Source of the DNA: Peribacillus deserti
Lineage (GTDB): Bacteria; Bacillota; Bacilli; Bacillales; DSM-1321
Direction: 5' to 3'
Assembly: GCF_002863585.1 (NCBI RefSeq)
Contig: NZ_PGUY01000063.1
Coordinates: 1-64,000 of the forward strand
Length of the DNA: 64,000 nt
Part shown: positions 55,398 through 63,631 of the stretch, piece after piece
Layout of the letters: every line of letters begins with the position of its first letter
Position numbering within the stretch: position 1 is the first letter of the stretch
Notes under the pieces: model-generated
Seen by the model: the letters and a program-made list of their open reading frames with translations, nothing else
The model's database searches: none
What the model was told of the DNA's origin: nothing
Position numbers and translations under genes: made by a program

Positions 55398-55425
55398 AGT
55401 CGACATAATATATATTATAGGAAGT
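55398..55425 (-). promoter_or_regulatory. dif-like Xer recombination site, right
   Basis: The minus strand reads ACTTCCTATAA-TATATA-TTATGTCGACT. Compared with the Bacillus dif (ACTTCCTAGAA-TATATA-TTATGTAAACT) and the known T variant at position 9, only the two bases CG in the XerD arm differ. Best candidate for the chromosome dimer resolution site or an attachment site derived from it. Confidence 0.75.
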
Positions 55426-56003
55426 GAACTAAAATTATCAAAAACTATCTCAAAACCCAAGATTACTTCAAATAGTGAGAAATTTTATAAAAATTGGTTA
55501 AAGATTTTATCTGGCTATTTAAACGAACTTCGCTAAGAAAATATTTTAGAGAAAATCCCTGACTAGCTGCAAAATTCCAGACAGAATTTCAGATTTAAAT
55601 TACTGAACGTCTGTGTCTTATTAAAATATTTTTTATTGTTTATTGATTACCGATCCCTGAATTCTTAATTAGTAATTTTACGAATCCCCAACATATTCAT
55701 CACCAGACCACTTTAAACAAATAATTATTGTAGTTTACATAATGCGTTTATTCTGATTATTCAATTCCCTCATGAATCACTCAAACCTCATTACAATCTG
55801 ACCATATACTCGTAATTTCCCTGCACAGGTTTAAAGATGGCCGTATGTTGTCCATACTTTTAGCTGATAAACTCCCTTATTCCTATTTAATTTACATTTT
55901 TATGCCATTTAGCTGCTGCTGCTTCAATATACATAGAACAACAGCCCTTTCACCTTCCATTATCGCCATGACTCGGAGAAATTTGATTCAGGAGGGAAAA
56001 TGT
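55426..56003. other. Non-coding stretch right of the dif-like site
   Basis: AT-rich, frames short. No gene, RNA or repeat is recognised. The frame upstream of 56004 is open to 55845 but has no start with a ribosome binding site. Confidence 0.45.
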
Positions 56004-56477
56004 ATGAATTGCTTTGGAGGCATCTTGGATCCAAGTACATACAACCTGGAAAAACCAATAGGAATCCTTGAGGATAAAAAAACGATTTTAACAGCGCATG
56101 GAGTTTCTTCCGCCGATCAATTAACACTGCTGGGAATCGACTGCAGATTATTATCTGTATTCTGCACTTCTAAGTCAGAAGATTATGGTGGTTTTATTGT
56201 GGTTTTTGATTATCTACACTTCTGTTCTGACAAAGAACTTATGGACGCCATAATTTGGCACGAAATCGGGCATCTTCACAACCCGGTGACACTCAACACT
56301 TTTAATATTGATGCAGAAATTGCCTGTGACCGTATAGCTTTTGAAAATTCAGGTCCTGCGGGTATACTGCTGCTGCTGCACAAAACAAAGGAAATGGGTA
56401 AAACACTGGGGAATCAACTGTTAGTAGAACTTACGAACCAGCGTCTCGATGCCTTATCGACTTACAAGTGTGTTTAG
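56004..56477 (+). CDS. HExxH-type putative metalloprotease (157 aa)
   Basis: ATG 56004 after AGGAGG. The central IIWHEIGHLHNPV is a zincin HExxH motif and INIDAEIACDRIAFE could supply the third ligand (E/D-A-x-x-A-C-D), as in small cytoplasmic M48/ImmA-like proteases. No signal peptide or membrane span. Substrate unknown. A terminator follows at once. Confidence 0.7.
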   Translation: MNCFGGILDPSTYNLEKPIGILEDKKTILTAHGVSSADQLTLLGIDCRLLSVFCTSKSEDYGGFIVVFDYLHFCSDKELMDAIIWHEIGHLHNPVTLNTFNIDAEIACDRIAFENSGPAGILLLLHKTKEMGKTLGNQLLVELTNQRLDALSTYKCV

Positions 56478-56479
56478 CA

Positions 56480-56505
56480 AAAAAAGGGCTTTGATAGCCC
56501 TTTTT
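56480..56505 (+). terminator. Rho-independent terminator
   Basis: AAAAAGGGCT / AGCCCTTTTT stem with a 5-base loop. Confidence 0.85.
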
Positions 56506-56538
56506 AATTTGAACAGTATTAAATTTAATGTAACGGAG

Positions 56539-56985
56539 TCACGATAAGATAGGCAAATATATTTCTACATCTTCTACATCATTCTCCATTGGATGATAGG
56601 TTTCAATGATATAGGATTCTATGTTTCTTTTATGACCCTGTTCAACAGCCCACTTCATTAATTCAGTGTGCAGACTGCTGATATTAGTTATTTTCCCTCT
56701 AATTGTTATAAATTCCTGTGAAACTTCGATATATTCCATGCCAGGAGGAACTTGAATGGCAGGTTTTTGAACTAGAAGCCCTGCATAGAAGTGGCCTTCT
56801 AAGTGATTTTCTTCCCTTTTAGGTTCAAAAAGAGAAATTTCCGTTTCAGTATGATTGCTTATTTCACTGGCACGATTCAAAAATTGCTGCGCTAATAGAG
56901 GAACCTCTCTCTGAAAATCAGAAAAGGCTCCATATCCCCTCATACCTACCACTTTAAATTCCTTTCTAACCCTCTTACATTCCAT
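56539..56985 (-). CDS. GyrI-like/effector-binding domain protein (148 aa)
   Basis: ATG after AAGGAGGAAAATCGG. The chain alternates strands and helices with YAGLLVQKPAIQVPPGMEYI and ends EDVEIYLPILS, the typical close of the AraC effector-binding/GyrI-like fold. These domains bind small molecules. No DNA-binding part is attached, so it is a stand-alone sensor or hydrolase-like protein. Confidence 0.7.
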   Translation of the reverse strand: MECKRVRKEFKVVGMRGYGAFSDFQREVPLLAQQFLNRASEISNHTETEISLFEPKREENHLEGHFYAGLLVQKPAIQVPPGMEYIEVSQEFITIRGKITNISSLHTELMKWAVEQGHKRNIESYIIETYHPMENDVEDVEIYLPILS

Positions 56986-57042
56986 CCGATTTTCCTCCTT
57001 AACTGAGGTTAAAATATTACTCTAAAACTCTTAATATTAATA

Positions 57043-58059
57043 TCAATAACAGGAACGGTTAGAATCAACAGTACAGCTTTCGTACTTTTTAAATGAAGCT
57101 CTATATTGGTCAGCCTTAATCAGTAATTTATTTTGCAGATTTATTAGCCATTCAGGATTTTCTTGATCATCCGTTATATCCAGTGAGCGGATAATCCTCG
57201 CATACGTAAATAAATCATGAAACCGTTGATATGTCTTTATATGATGTAAAAAATCAGGCTCTAAATTGAACTCGCTTTGATATCCTTCAAGAAATTGAGT
57301 AAAGAATGGGCTGCTGGTATCCAGGGGATTGAAATCTCTTAACGCAAATACAATGTCTCCAGCGAACCAAAAGTTCATACAATCATCGAAATCCATCATC
57401 CAGATATCTGCATCAGTAAATGCCAGGTTATCAAGTTCAAAGTCAAAATGAATACAGCCGAAATTTTGTTCGGTGATCACTAGTTCCGCCAGATCCTGCT
57501 TTATTTTCTCCAGTTCACATAATCCTAACGTATCCTCGATACCCAGTGATTGTCTGATAAATGTGTAAGCCTCTTCCGGTCCTTTTCGGTCGTATACATA
57601 TTCTTTAGGTAATTGTGCCATATGTTTATGTAGTTTTCCTAACGCTCTGCCCCATCTCCAAAAATCATGGCTGGTCAACTCTTCCAAGTCTGGAGTGCGC
57701 CCCGGCATAGCTTCAAATACGACAGCATAAAACCGGCCATATTCTGTTTCAAAGAATTCCACATAATTTCGATTATTTGATTTTACTGGATTGACTGAGC
57801 TTACTCCCTGGTTTCGCAGATAAATTAAGATCTTCAATTCACTCTTAATTTCTTGTTCTGTTCTTTCGGAGGATTCATTGAACCGTAAATAGTATCTGAT
57901 TCCCTGCTTTTTAAATGTAAATATAAAATTGGCACTGGCCCGGATGTAATATACAGATCCATGATCAAAACCCCATGGCTCTAATAGTTTTTCTGCGAGA
58001 TTGCTCTTCCACTCCGAATTGACTGTTCCTACTACCTTTTTCATTGTGCTTAAATGCAT
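57043..58059 (-). CDS. APH-fold phosphotransferase (338 aa)
   Basis: ATG 58059 follows GGGGCGG. The kinase core is evident: catalytic loop CIHFDFELDNLAF (HxD-x4-N) and the metal-binding D in WMMDFDDCMNFWF. The fold is shared by aminoglycoside phosphotransferases, choline and homoserine kinases. Its sequence resembles Bacillus YerI/CotS-type or general phosphotransferase enzymes rather than a resistance gene. Substrate unknown. Confidence 0.75.
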   Translation of the reverse strand: MHLSTMKKVVGTVNSEWKSNLAEKLLEPWGFDHGSVYYIRASANFIFTFKKQGIRYYLRFNESSERTEQEIKSELKILIYLRNQGVSSVNPVKSNNRNYVEFFETEYGRFYAVVFEAMPGRTPDLEELTSHDFWRWGRALGKLHKHMAQLPKEYVYDRKGPEEAYTFIRQSLGIEDTLGLCELEKIKQDLAELVITEQNFGCIHFDFELDNLAFTDADIWMMDFDDCMNFWFAGDIVFALRDFNPLDTSSPFFTQFLEGYQSEFNLEPDFLHHIKTYQRFHDLFTYARIIRSLDITDDQENPEWLINLQNKLLIKADQYRASFKKYESCTVDSNRSCY

Positions 58060-58128
58060 CAATATAAACCGCCCCTTTATTATGGTGAAATTACTCAATA
58101 AGCAAGGGTATCGGTTAATGATGGCAAA

Positions 58129-58165
58129 AACAAAAGCCAAATGAAGGATCATTTGGCTTTTGTTT
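58129..58165. terminator. Strong inverted repeat in the APH gene leader
   Basis: AACAAAAGCCAAATGA / TCATTTGGCTTTTGTT with a 4-base loop. On the minus strand it lies downstream of the purine permease gene and about 70 bases upstream of the APH gene. It likely ends the permease transcript. The rest of 58060-58344 shows nothing more. Confidence 0.7.
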
Positions 58166-58344
58166 ATAAAGATATGTGTCTCGAAAAGCCCTTATCGTCT
58201 CAGCTAAACAAGATGTATACGTAATCCGGCAGATGATGAATAGATGAGACTTAACTTATTGAATTGAAGAATCATCGATCCATCACCCCTTTCGTTATGA
58301 TATCTATAACTATACATGAATTACCATAATATAGAAAGGCTTTT

Positions 58345-59634
58345 TTATAAGTTAATCCCATTTACAATGAAGTTTGTTAAAAATAACGCAGCAATTATAT
58401 AGAGAGTAATACTTACTTCACGTCCCCTGCCTGTAAGAAGCTTAATCAATGGGTACGCTATAAATCCTAGTGCAAGTCCATCCACAATACTGTATGTGAG
58501 AGGGATAAACACAATAATAACATAAGCTGGAAAGCTTTCGGATAGATTATCCAGATTCATTCCCTTTATGCTTTGCAGCATGAGTGCTCCAATCAGGATC
58601 AGCACTGGAGAAATGGCACTGTCTGGAATGACCTTTATTAACGGAATCATTAACAGGGAGAGTAAAAACAGGAAACCCGTTACTACACTTGTTAGACCGG
58701 TCCTGCCTCCTGCTGTAATTCCTGCAGTAGCTTCGACAGTAGCAACGGTTGGGCTGGAGCCGAAAATCCCGCTGAGTAGTACCGAAACAGAAGTAGCCTG
58801 CAGCCCCTTCTTATACTTTTCCGGACCTTCAGCAAGCCTTGTCTGTCCATAAACCAGCCCTATATTTTCGAAAATGACAACCATCGCCAGCGAGAAAGTG
58901 GCGAACCAGAACGTTAACGATCCAATGCCTGAAAAGCTCAGGGCTCCGAATACGTCTTTGTATTCGCCAAACGAGGGAACGCTCCAATCCAGGTTTTTCA
59001 AATCGATAAGTCCGAATGCAAAAGCAATAATAGTATTGACAATGATACTGATGAGGATATTGCCGGGAACATTTCTAATAAAAAGTACAACGGTTATAAT
59101 GATACCGATTAGAGTTGCCAGAACTGCTGGGTCAGCAAGGTTTCCAAGAGAAACGAGGGTATCCTTGCTTGAAATAATGACACCTGTCTTTTGGAGGCCG
59201 ATCAGCGTCAGCAAAATTCCAATTCCGACCGTCAGCCCTTCTTTTAAAGAATGCGGAATTGCCTTTGAAATGGAAGAAGCCAGCGGTGTGAAAGCTATAA
59301 TCATAAATAAAATGCCTGTTACAGTCACTACTGCAAGTGCTTCCTGCCAAGATAACCCGCTTTTTTGAACAAGAGTATAAGCAAACATCACATTTATGCC
59401 CATACCTGGTGCGAGAATGAGCGGCGCATTGCTCCAGAATCCCACCAAGAAACAGCTCGCAACACAAGTCAATATCGTCCCAATGATAGCTGGTTCATAC
59501 GGAATGCCGGCGTCTGCCATGATAGCCGAATTAACAGCAACAATATAAACGATCGTTATAAACGAAATAAGACCAGCCATGACTTCCTTCAAAAAAGTAG
59601 TGCCATGCTGCTCTAATTTAAATATTTTATCCAT
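58345..59634 (-). CDS. NCS2/AzgA-type purine permease (429 aa)
   Basis: About twelve to fourteen membrane spans. The N-terminal EVMAGLISFITIVYIVAVN, LAPGMGINVMFAYT and the SSPTVATVEATAGI loop belong to the AzgA-like guanine/hypoxanthine group (B. subtilis PbuG and PbuO). It imports purine bases with protons. It is divergently arranged with a LysR gene, which suggests local control rather than a purine riboswitch; the 123-base spacer has no riboswitch fold that I can see. Confidence 0.85.
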   Translation of the reverse strand: MDKIFKLEQHGTTFLKEVMAGLISFITIVYIVAVNSAIMADAGIPYEPAIIGTILTCVASCFLVGFWSNAPLILAPGMGINVMFAYTLVQKSGLSWQEALAVVTVTGILFMIIAFTPLASSISKAIPHSLKEGLTVGIGILLTLIGLQKTGVIISSKDTLVSLGNLADPAVLATLIGIIITVVLFIRNVPGNILISIIVNTIIAFAFGLIDLKNLDWSVPSFGEYKDVFGALSFSGIGSLTFWFATFSLAMVVIFENIGLVYGQTRLAEGPEKYKKGLQATSVSVLLSGIFGSSPTVATVEATAGITAGGRTGLTSVVTGFLFLLSLLMIPLIKVIPDSAISPVLILIGALMLQSIKGMNLDNLSESFPAYVIIVFIPLTYSIVDGLALGFIAYPLIKLLTGRGREVSITLYIIAALFLTNFIVNGINL

Positions 59635-59757
59635 AGAATAACCCCATCATCTATTTATTTTTATCACTAAAGTATGGTAGCATACTATTGCCTATACGAA
59701 AAATATCTAAATAATATATTTTCTATATTAATATCATATATAAGCTGGTGATTACTT

Positions 59758-60630
59758 TTGGATATAAGACAATTACGTTATTTTATAGCAATTGTTGAAG
59801 AAGGAAATATAACTGCGGCTGCCAAAAGGCTGCATATCGCCCAGCCTCCCTTAAGCCAGCAACTCAAAATAATGGAGGAAGAACTGGGAGTCACTTTAAT
59901 GGAAAGACAGGGAAAAAGATCAGAAGTAACTGATGCTGGCCAGGCTCTCTATAAGCATGCACTACAAATTACTTCTTTATTTATTGAAGGAATAAAAGAA
60001 ATCGAAGAAATTGGGCAGGGAATTCAGGGCCAGATCCATATAGGAGTCAACACCTTATCTTCCTACCCCCTATCGCAATACTTGCTGAGGTTTAAAGAGG
60101 AGTATCCTGAGGTCACCTATAAAATTATTCAGAGTGATTCACCCCACTTAGGTGAATTAATAGAAACACGTGAACTTGATTTGGCTATTGTGAGACTGCC
60201 CATTTCAGAAGAAAAATTCCATTGCATCAGTATTGAAAAGGATACATTCGCGGCCGTGTTTCCAAAAAACATGGACATACCTGCTTTGAGTCTGGATATA
60301 CGGGATATTGCCTCTTATCCCCTTATCCTTCCAAGCATCGAAGGACTTGGGATTCACACCATGATCACGAAAGAATTTACAAGGTTACATCTTAAACCGA
60401 ATGTCATCGGGGAATGTTCCGATATTGCCCTGCTGCTTCAGCTGGTTTCATCCGGTTTCGGTGTATCCATCGTCCCTCAATCGGTTCTTGCGGTTCATCC
60501 AGGTCTCGGTGTTCACAGTATAGAACTGACTGACACACAGCTGGAGTCGGAAGCCGCAGTGATTTGGCTGAAGGACCGCTACTTATCTAAAGCTGCGGAA
60601 CAGTTCATTAAACTTTTAAGGCATCAATAA
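59758..60630 (+). CDS. LysR-family transcriptional regulator (290 aa)
   Basis: TTG start after GCTGGTGAT. Winged HTH at residues 1-60 (DIRQLRYFIAIVEEGNITAA then AKRLHIAQPPLSQQLK), then the two-lobe effector domain (IHIGVNTLSSYPLSQYLLRF). Divergent from the purine permease gene, its probable target. Related regulators include GltC and BsdA types. Confidence 0.85.
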   Translation: MDIRQLRYFIAIVEEGNITAAAKRLHIAQPPLSQQLKIMEEELGVTLMERQGKRSEVTDAGQALYKHALQITSLFIEGIKEIEEIGQGIQGQIHIGVNTLSSYPLSQYLLRFKEEYPEVTYKIIQSDSPHLGELIETRELDLAIVRLPISEEKFHCISIEKDTFAAVFPKNMDIPALSLDIRDIASYPLILPSIEGLGIHTMITKEFTRLHLKPNVIGECSDIALLLQLVSSGFGVSIVPQSVLAVHPGLGVHSIELTDTQLESEAAVIWLKDRYLSKAAEQFIKLLRHQ

Positions 60631-60640
60631 TTTATACAGC

Positions 60641-60682
60641 AAAAAACCCCGATTCTCTGGCTGCTAAGAATCGGGGTTTTTT
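60641..60682. terminator. Bidirectional terminator
   Basis: AAAAAACCCCGATTCT / AGAATCGGGGTTTTTT with a 10-base loop, between converging lysR and thrC genes. Confidence 0.9.
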
Positions 60683-60712
60683 GAATGAACTTACCAGCAA
60701 TTTACCTTCGGG

Positions 60713-61951
60713 TCATTTCAAAACCGTGCTTACATCTATTTTACCTGCTGAGTCGCCTTTTTCTAATACGGTGGGGTCAATTTCGACCATTTCAGGATAC
60801 TTAATTCCCTGGCCGGTATTTAGACAAACCACTGACTCCCCTTCTTTAATCCAATTTTTTTCCCTTAGTGTTTTAGCGGCTGCAAATGTAGCAGCACCTT
60901 CAGGGCAGATGAACGTGCCTTCTAAATGTGCAACGTCACTGTGCGCTTGTTTGATCTCGTCTTCCGACACAGCAATGGCGCATCCATCTGTTTTATAAAT
61001 GGCATCCAGCACCAGGAAATCACCAATAGCTTTCGGGACATTAATTCCAAATGCAGCAGTTTCAGAATTCTCCCAGAAAACTGATTCTGTTTTTCTTTCT
61101 TCCCAAGCCTTCACGATCGGTGCGCAGCCTTCTGCCTGAACTGCGACCAGGCGAGGGATCTTATCACCTTTAATCCAGCCGAGTTCCTGCCACTCTTTAA
61201 TGGCTTTATATATTCCAATTAACCCTACACCACCGCCTGTCGGATAAAGGATAACATCGGGAATGTTATTATCGAACTGTTCAAGCAGTTCATAGCCCAT
61301 CGTCTTCTTTCCTTCAATCCGGTATGGTTCTTTTAATGTAGATGCATCATAAAAGCCCCGTTCTTTTACTAATTCTCCTACAATTTTGCCTGCATCACTG
61401 ATAAGACCATTGACTAAGTACAAATGCGACCCGGAAATTGCTACTTCTTTTCTAGTGATCGGAGGTGCATCGACTGGCATGATAATATACGAGTCGATCC
61501 CAGCCCTTGCAGAGTACAAGGACCATGCGGCGCCGGCATTCCCGTTCGTCGGCATAGCCAGCGCCTTAATTCCTAATTCCTTAGCCTTAGAGACACCTAC
61601 GGCAGCTCCTCTCGCCTTAAAAGAACCTGTAGGGACCATGCCCTCATCTTTCATGAATAATTGAGGAATACCCATTTTTTCTCCCATGCTGCCCATAGGG
61701 ATGACAGGAGTCAAACCTTCTCCTAGTGACACCACATGTTCAGGTTCACGTACCGGCAGCAGCTGATGATAACGCCACAAATCGTGTCTTTCTGTGTCGA
61801 TTACTTCATTACGCTCTTTCCCTTTTAGAGAATCTAAATCATATTCAACCAGCAAAGGAGATCCGCATGAACATAATTGATTTACCTTATGATCATCATA
61901 TGTAGAATTACATTTTGGGCAAAACAAATGACTTATTGAACTATAAGACAA
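60713..61951 (-). CDS. thrC: Threonine synthase (412 aa)
   Basis: TTG 61951 is chosen since TTGGAGG lies 8 bases before it; the frame is open to 61966. An N-terminal zinc ribbon (FCPKC ... LCSCGS) is followed by the PLP lysine in GSFKARGAA and the phosphate loop TGGGVGLIG (fold type II). It converts O-phosphohomoserine to threonine. The zinc ribbon marks the longer class; related ThrC-like enzymes exist, and no hom or thrB gene adjoins it, so a second thrC may sit elsewhere in the genome. Confidence 0.8.
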   Translation of the reverse strand: MSYSSISHLFCPKCNSTYDDHKVNQLCSCGSPLLVEYDLDSLKGKERNEVIDTERHDLWRYHQLLPVREPEHVVSLGEGLTPVIPMGSMGEKMGIPQLFMKDEGMVPTGSFKARGAAVGVSKAKELGIKALAMPTNGNAGAAWSLYSARAGIDSYIIMPVDAPPITRKEVAISGSHLYLVNGLISDAGKIVGELVKERGFYDASTLKEPYRIEGKKTMGYELLEQFDNNIPDVILYPTGGGVGLIGIYKAIKEWQELGWIKGDKIPRLVAVQAEGCAPIVKAWEERKTESVFWENSETAAFGINVPKAIGDFLVLDAIYKTDGCAIAVSEDEIKQAHSDVAHLEGTFICPEGAATFAAAKTLREKNWIKEGESVVCLNTGQGIKYPEMVEIDPTVLEKGDSAGKIDVSTVLK

Positions 61952-62162
61952 TGAAAAAACCTCCAATATATGTACTGGGCACGCTTCTATATTAGAACCG
62001 CTCCCTATTATAAATAGATTGATTGTTTAAGTGAATATAAATATTCACAATTTTTCTTCAGTATAAAATGGGTATTCTTATAAGTCAACTTGGAATTAAC
62101 CAAGCACCTTGTTTTTCCCTTTTTAAAAAAGTAAGATGGTTATAAAAAAGGTGGACGGACAA

Positions 62163-62423
62163 ATGAGCAAGCATAAGAATTGCCAGAGCTGCGGGATGCC
62201 ATTATCTAGGGACTCTGAAAAAGGTGGAACAGAAAAAAATGGTGAAAAAAGCACCGCATATTGCAGCCATTGTTATGTTAAGGGTGAATTCGTACAGCCA
62301 GATCTTTCCCTTCAGGAAATGAAGCAGCTTGTAGAGGGTAAAATAAAGGATTCAGGATTTCCAAAGTTCCTAGCTGCATTTTTTACTAGGAACCTCCATA
62401 AACTTGAAAGATGGAAGTCATAA
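62163..62423 (+). CDS. Zinc-ribbon protein (86 aa)
   Basis: ATG 62163 after AGGTGGACGGACAA. NCQSCGMPLSRDSEKGGTEK and YCSHCYVKGEF form the four-cysteine ribbon of the putative zinc ribbon family (PF12674). The family is small and of unknown role, often near transcription regulators. Confidence 0.75.
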   Translation: MSKHKNCQSCGMPLSRDSEKGGTEKNGEKSTAYCSHCYVKGEFVQPDLSLQEMKQLVEGKIKDSGFPKFLAAFFTRNLHKLERWKS

Positions 62424-62686
62424 TGCTTCTCTATTAACTTGTGTAACTGGCCCTTTTAGCCACCTGATTAAATGGACAAGCGTGCGAATTCTAATAAATA
62501 AGTAAATTAAAAACTGGCCAGTGTTATTAGTAAAATGTGATATAGCGGTTCCTGCTTCCAGGCTTAAATGAATGCATGTGGGTATATCTTCCCTCCCTCT
62601 TAAAAGTTGCCTAACAATTCTAAGAAAGTGGTTTCTATCTGAAAGGTGATATTTTCTCTTTACCAGTAAAGCTTACGATAGAAAAT

Positions 62687-62862
62687 GAGCATATATCTGG
62701 TTCTAAGAGCATAACCGGCTAATCATAAGCATATATCCTTTAATATAAGCATACATCTTTGCACCTTAAGTATAAACCTATCAAACATCAGCATAAAATT
62801 CCCAAACATAAGCATAAAGGCGTCGAACATAAGCATAAATCTACAAAACTCAAGCATACGGA
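62687..62862. repeat. Nine-unit array with 20-21 bp period
   Basis: Units centred on AAGCATAAA start at 62689, 62709, 62729, 62749, 62770 (GTAT variant), 62791, 62812, 62833 and 62854: spacing 20,20,20,21,21,21,21,21. Approximate consensus is ATAAGCATAAATCT with a variable 6-7 base tail often ending AAC. The spacing equals two helical turns, so all units would face the same side of the DNA. Confidence 0.75.
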
Positions 62863-63532
62863 GTTTATAAATTGCTCACTAGGTAACTTACAGGCGGTTT
62901 TCGATATAAATGATCAGTTCATCATTCAATTTGACAGGATCAGTGTCTTCAGGCACTGATTTTTATTCAATTTAATCATAATTTATTGAATCTTTGTCAT
63001 TTTGAACCGTTATATAGCAAAGTTGCCTCAAACCAACCGGTACATGAAGCATAAACCGCGTGATGAGACTACGTTCTTCCGAAATGAATGATTTCTTTGC
63101 AACAGTTTAACTAGCCCCCCACATGCAAAGCACCCTCAAAGCTTCGTGCCATATCGAATGCCGCCCTGCCATATTATCCCCAATCCTTCTCCCTTCCAAC
63201 CAAATTTACGGCTTTCTAGGGTATGAGAAAAGAATTGATCCCCGGGTAATGTTCTTATTCAGCAGTCTGGTTCTACTAAACGAGGACGCTTAAATTCTCT
63301 TTATTGACTATTAGTTAACACCCATGGTTACCCAAAAATCCAGCATCTGCTTCAGCAAAAACAGAACCTGTATACTCTTACATATTCATATAAAAAAGTC
63401 TGACTGGACAGTTGCCGTCTATTGATAACATTCCCTCCGCTTCCAGTCCCTGTTAAGTTCTTCCTTCATTTTCCTTAAAAACTAGTAATCCGCTATATTT
63501 CTACTATTTACTTGGTCTTTTTACCTATTTTT

Positions 63533-63549
63533 TGTAATGGAAATGTAAC
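63533..63549 (+). promoter_or_regulatory. WalR (YycF) binding site
   Basis: TGTAAT-GGAAA-TGTAAC fits TGTWAH-N5-TGTWAH exactly. It is 83 bases upstream of the hydrolase start. A TTGACA at 63565 and TATAAA at 63585 are present but spaced too closely to be a standard promoter pair. Confidence 0.75.
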
Positions 63550-63631
63550 GAAAATTGACGTTTCTTGACACAGAATTTTAGTAGTATAAAAGCATAAAAG
63601 AGAAGAAAGTTCAGGGGGAAAAGGAAATAAT

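Larger units (their letters stand above)
62424..63631. other. Long intergenic region
   Basis: 1.2 kb with no supportable gene. It holds the 20-21 bp periodic array at 62687-62862, a possible further unit at 63046 (GAAGCATAAACC), and the WalR box and leader of the hydrolase gene. Confidence 0.55.

Noticed and set aside
59635-59757. Purine riboswitch before the NCS2 permease
   Set aside because: The spacer is short, shared with a divergent lysR promoter, and shows no three-way junction with the conserved purine-aptamer loops.
62687-62862. Periodic array considered as a CRISPR
   Set aside because: The period is 20-21 bp with only about nine conserved bases per unit; there is no repeat of 24-37 bp with equal-length spacers and no cas gene nearby.
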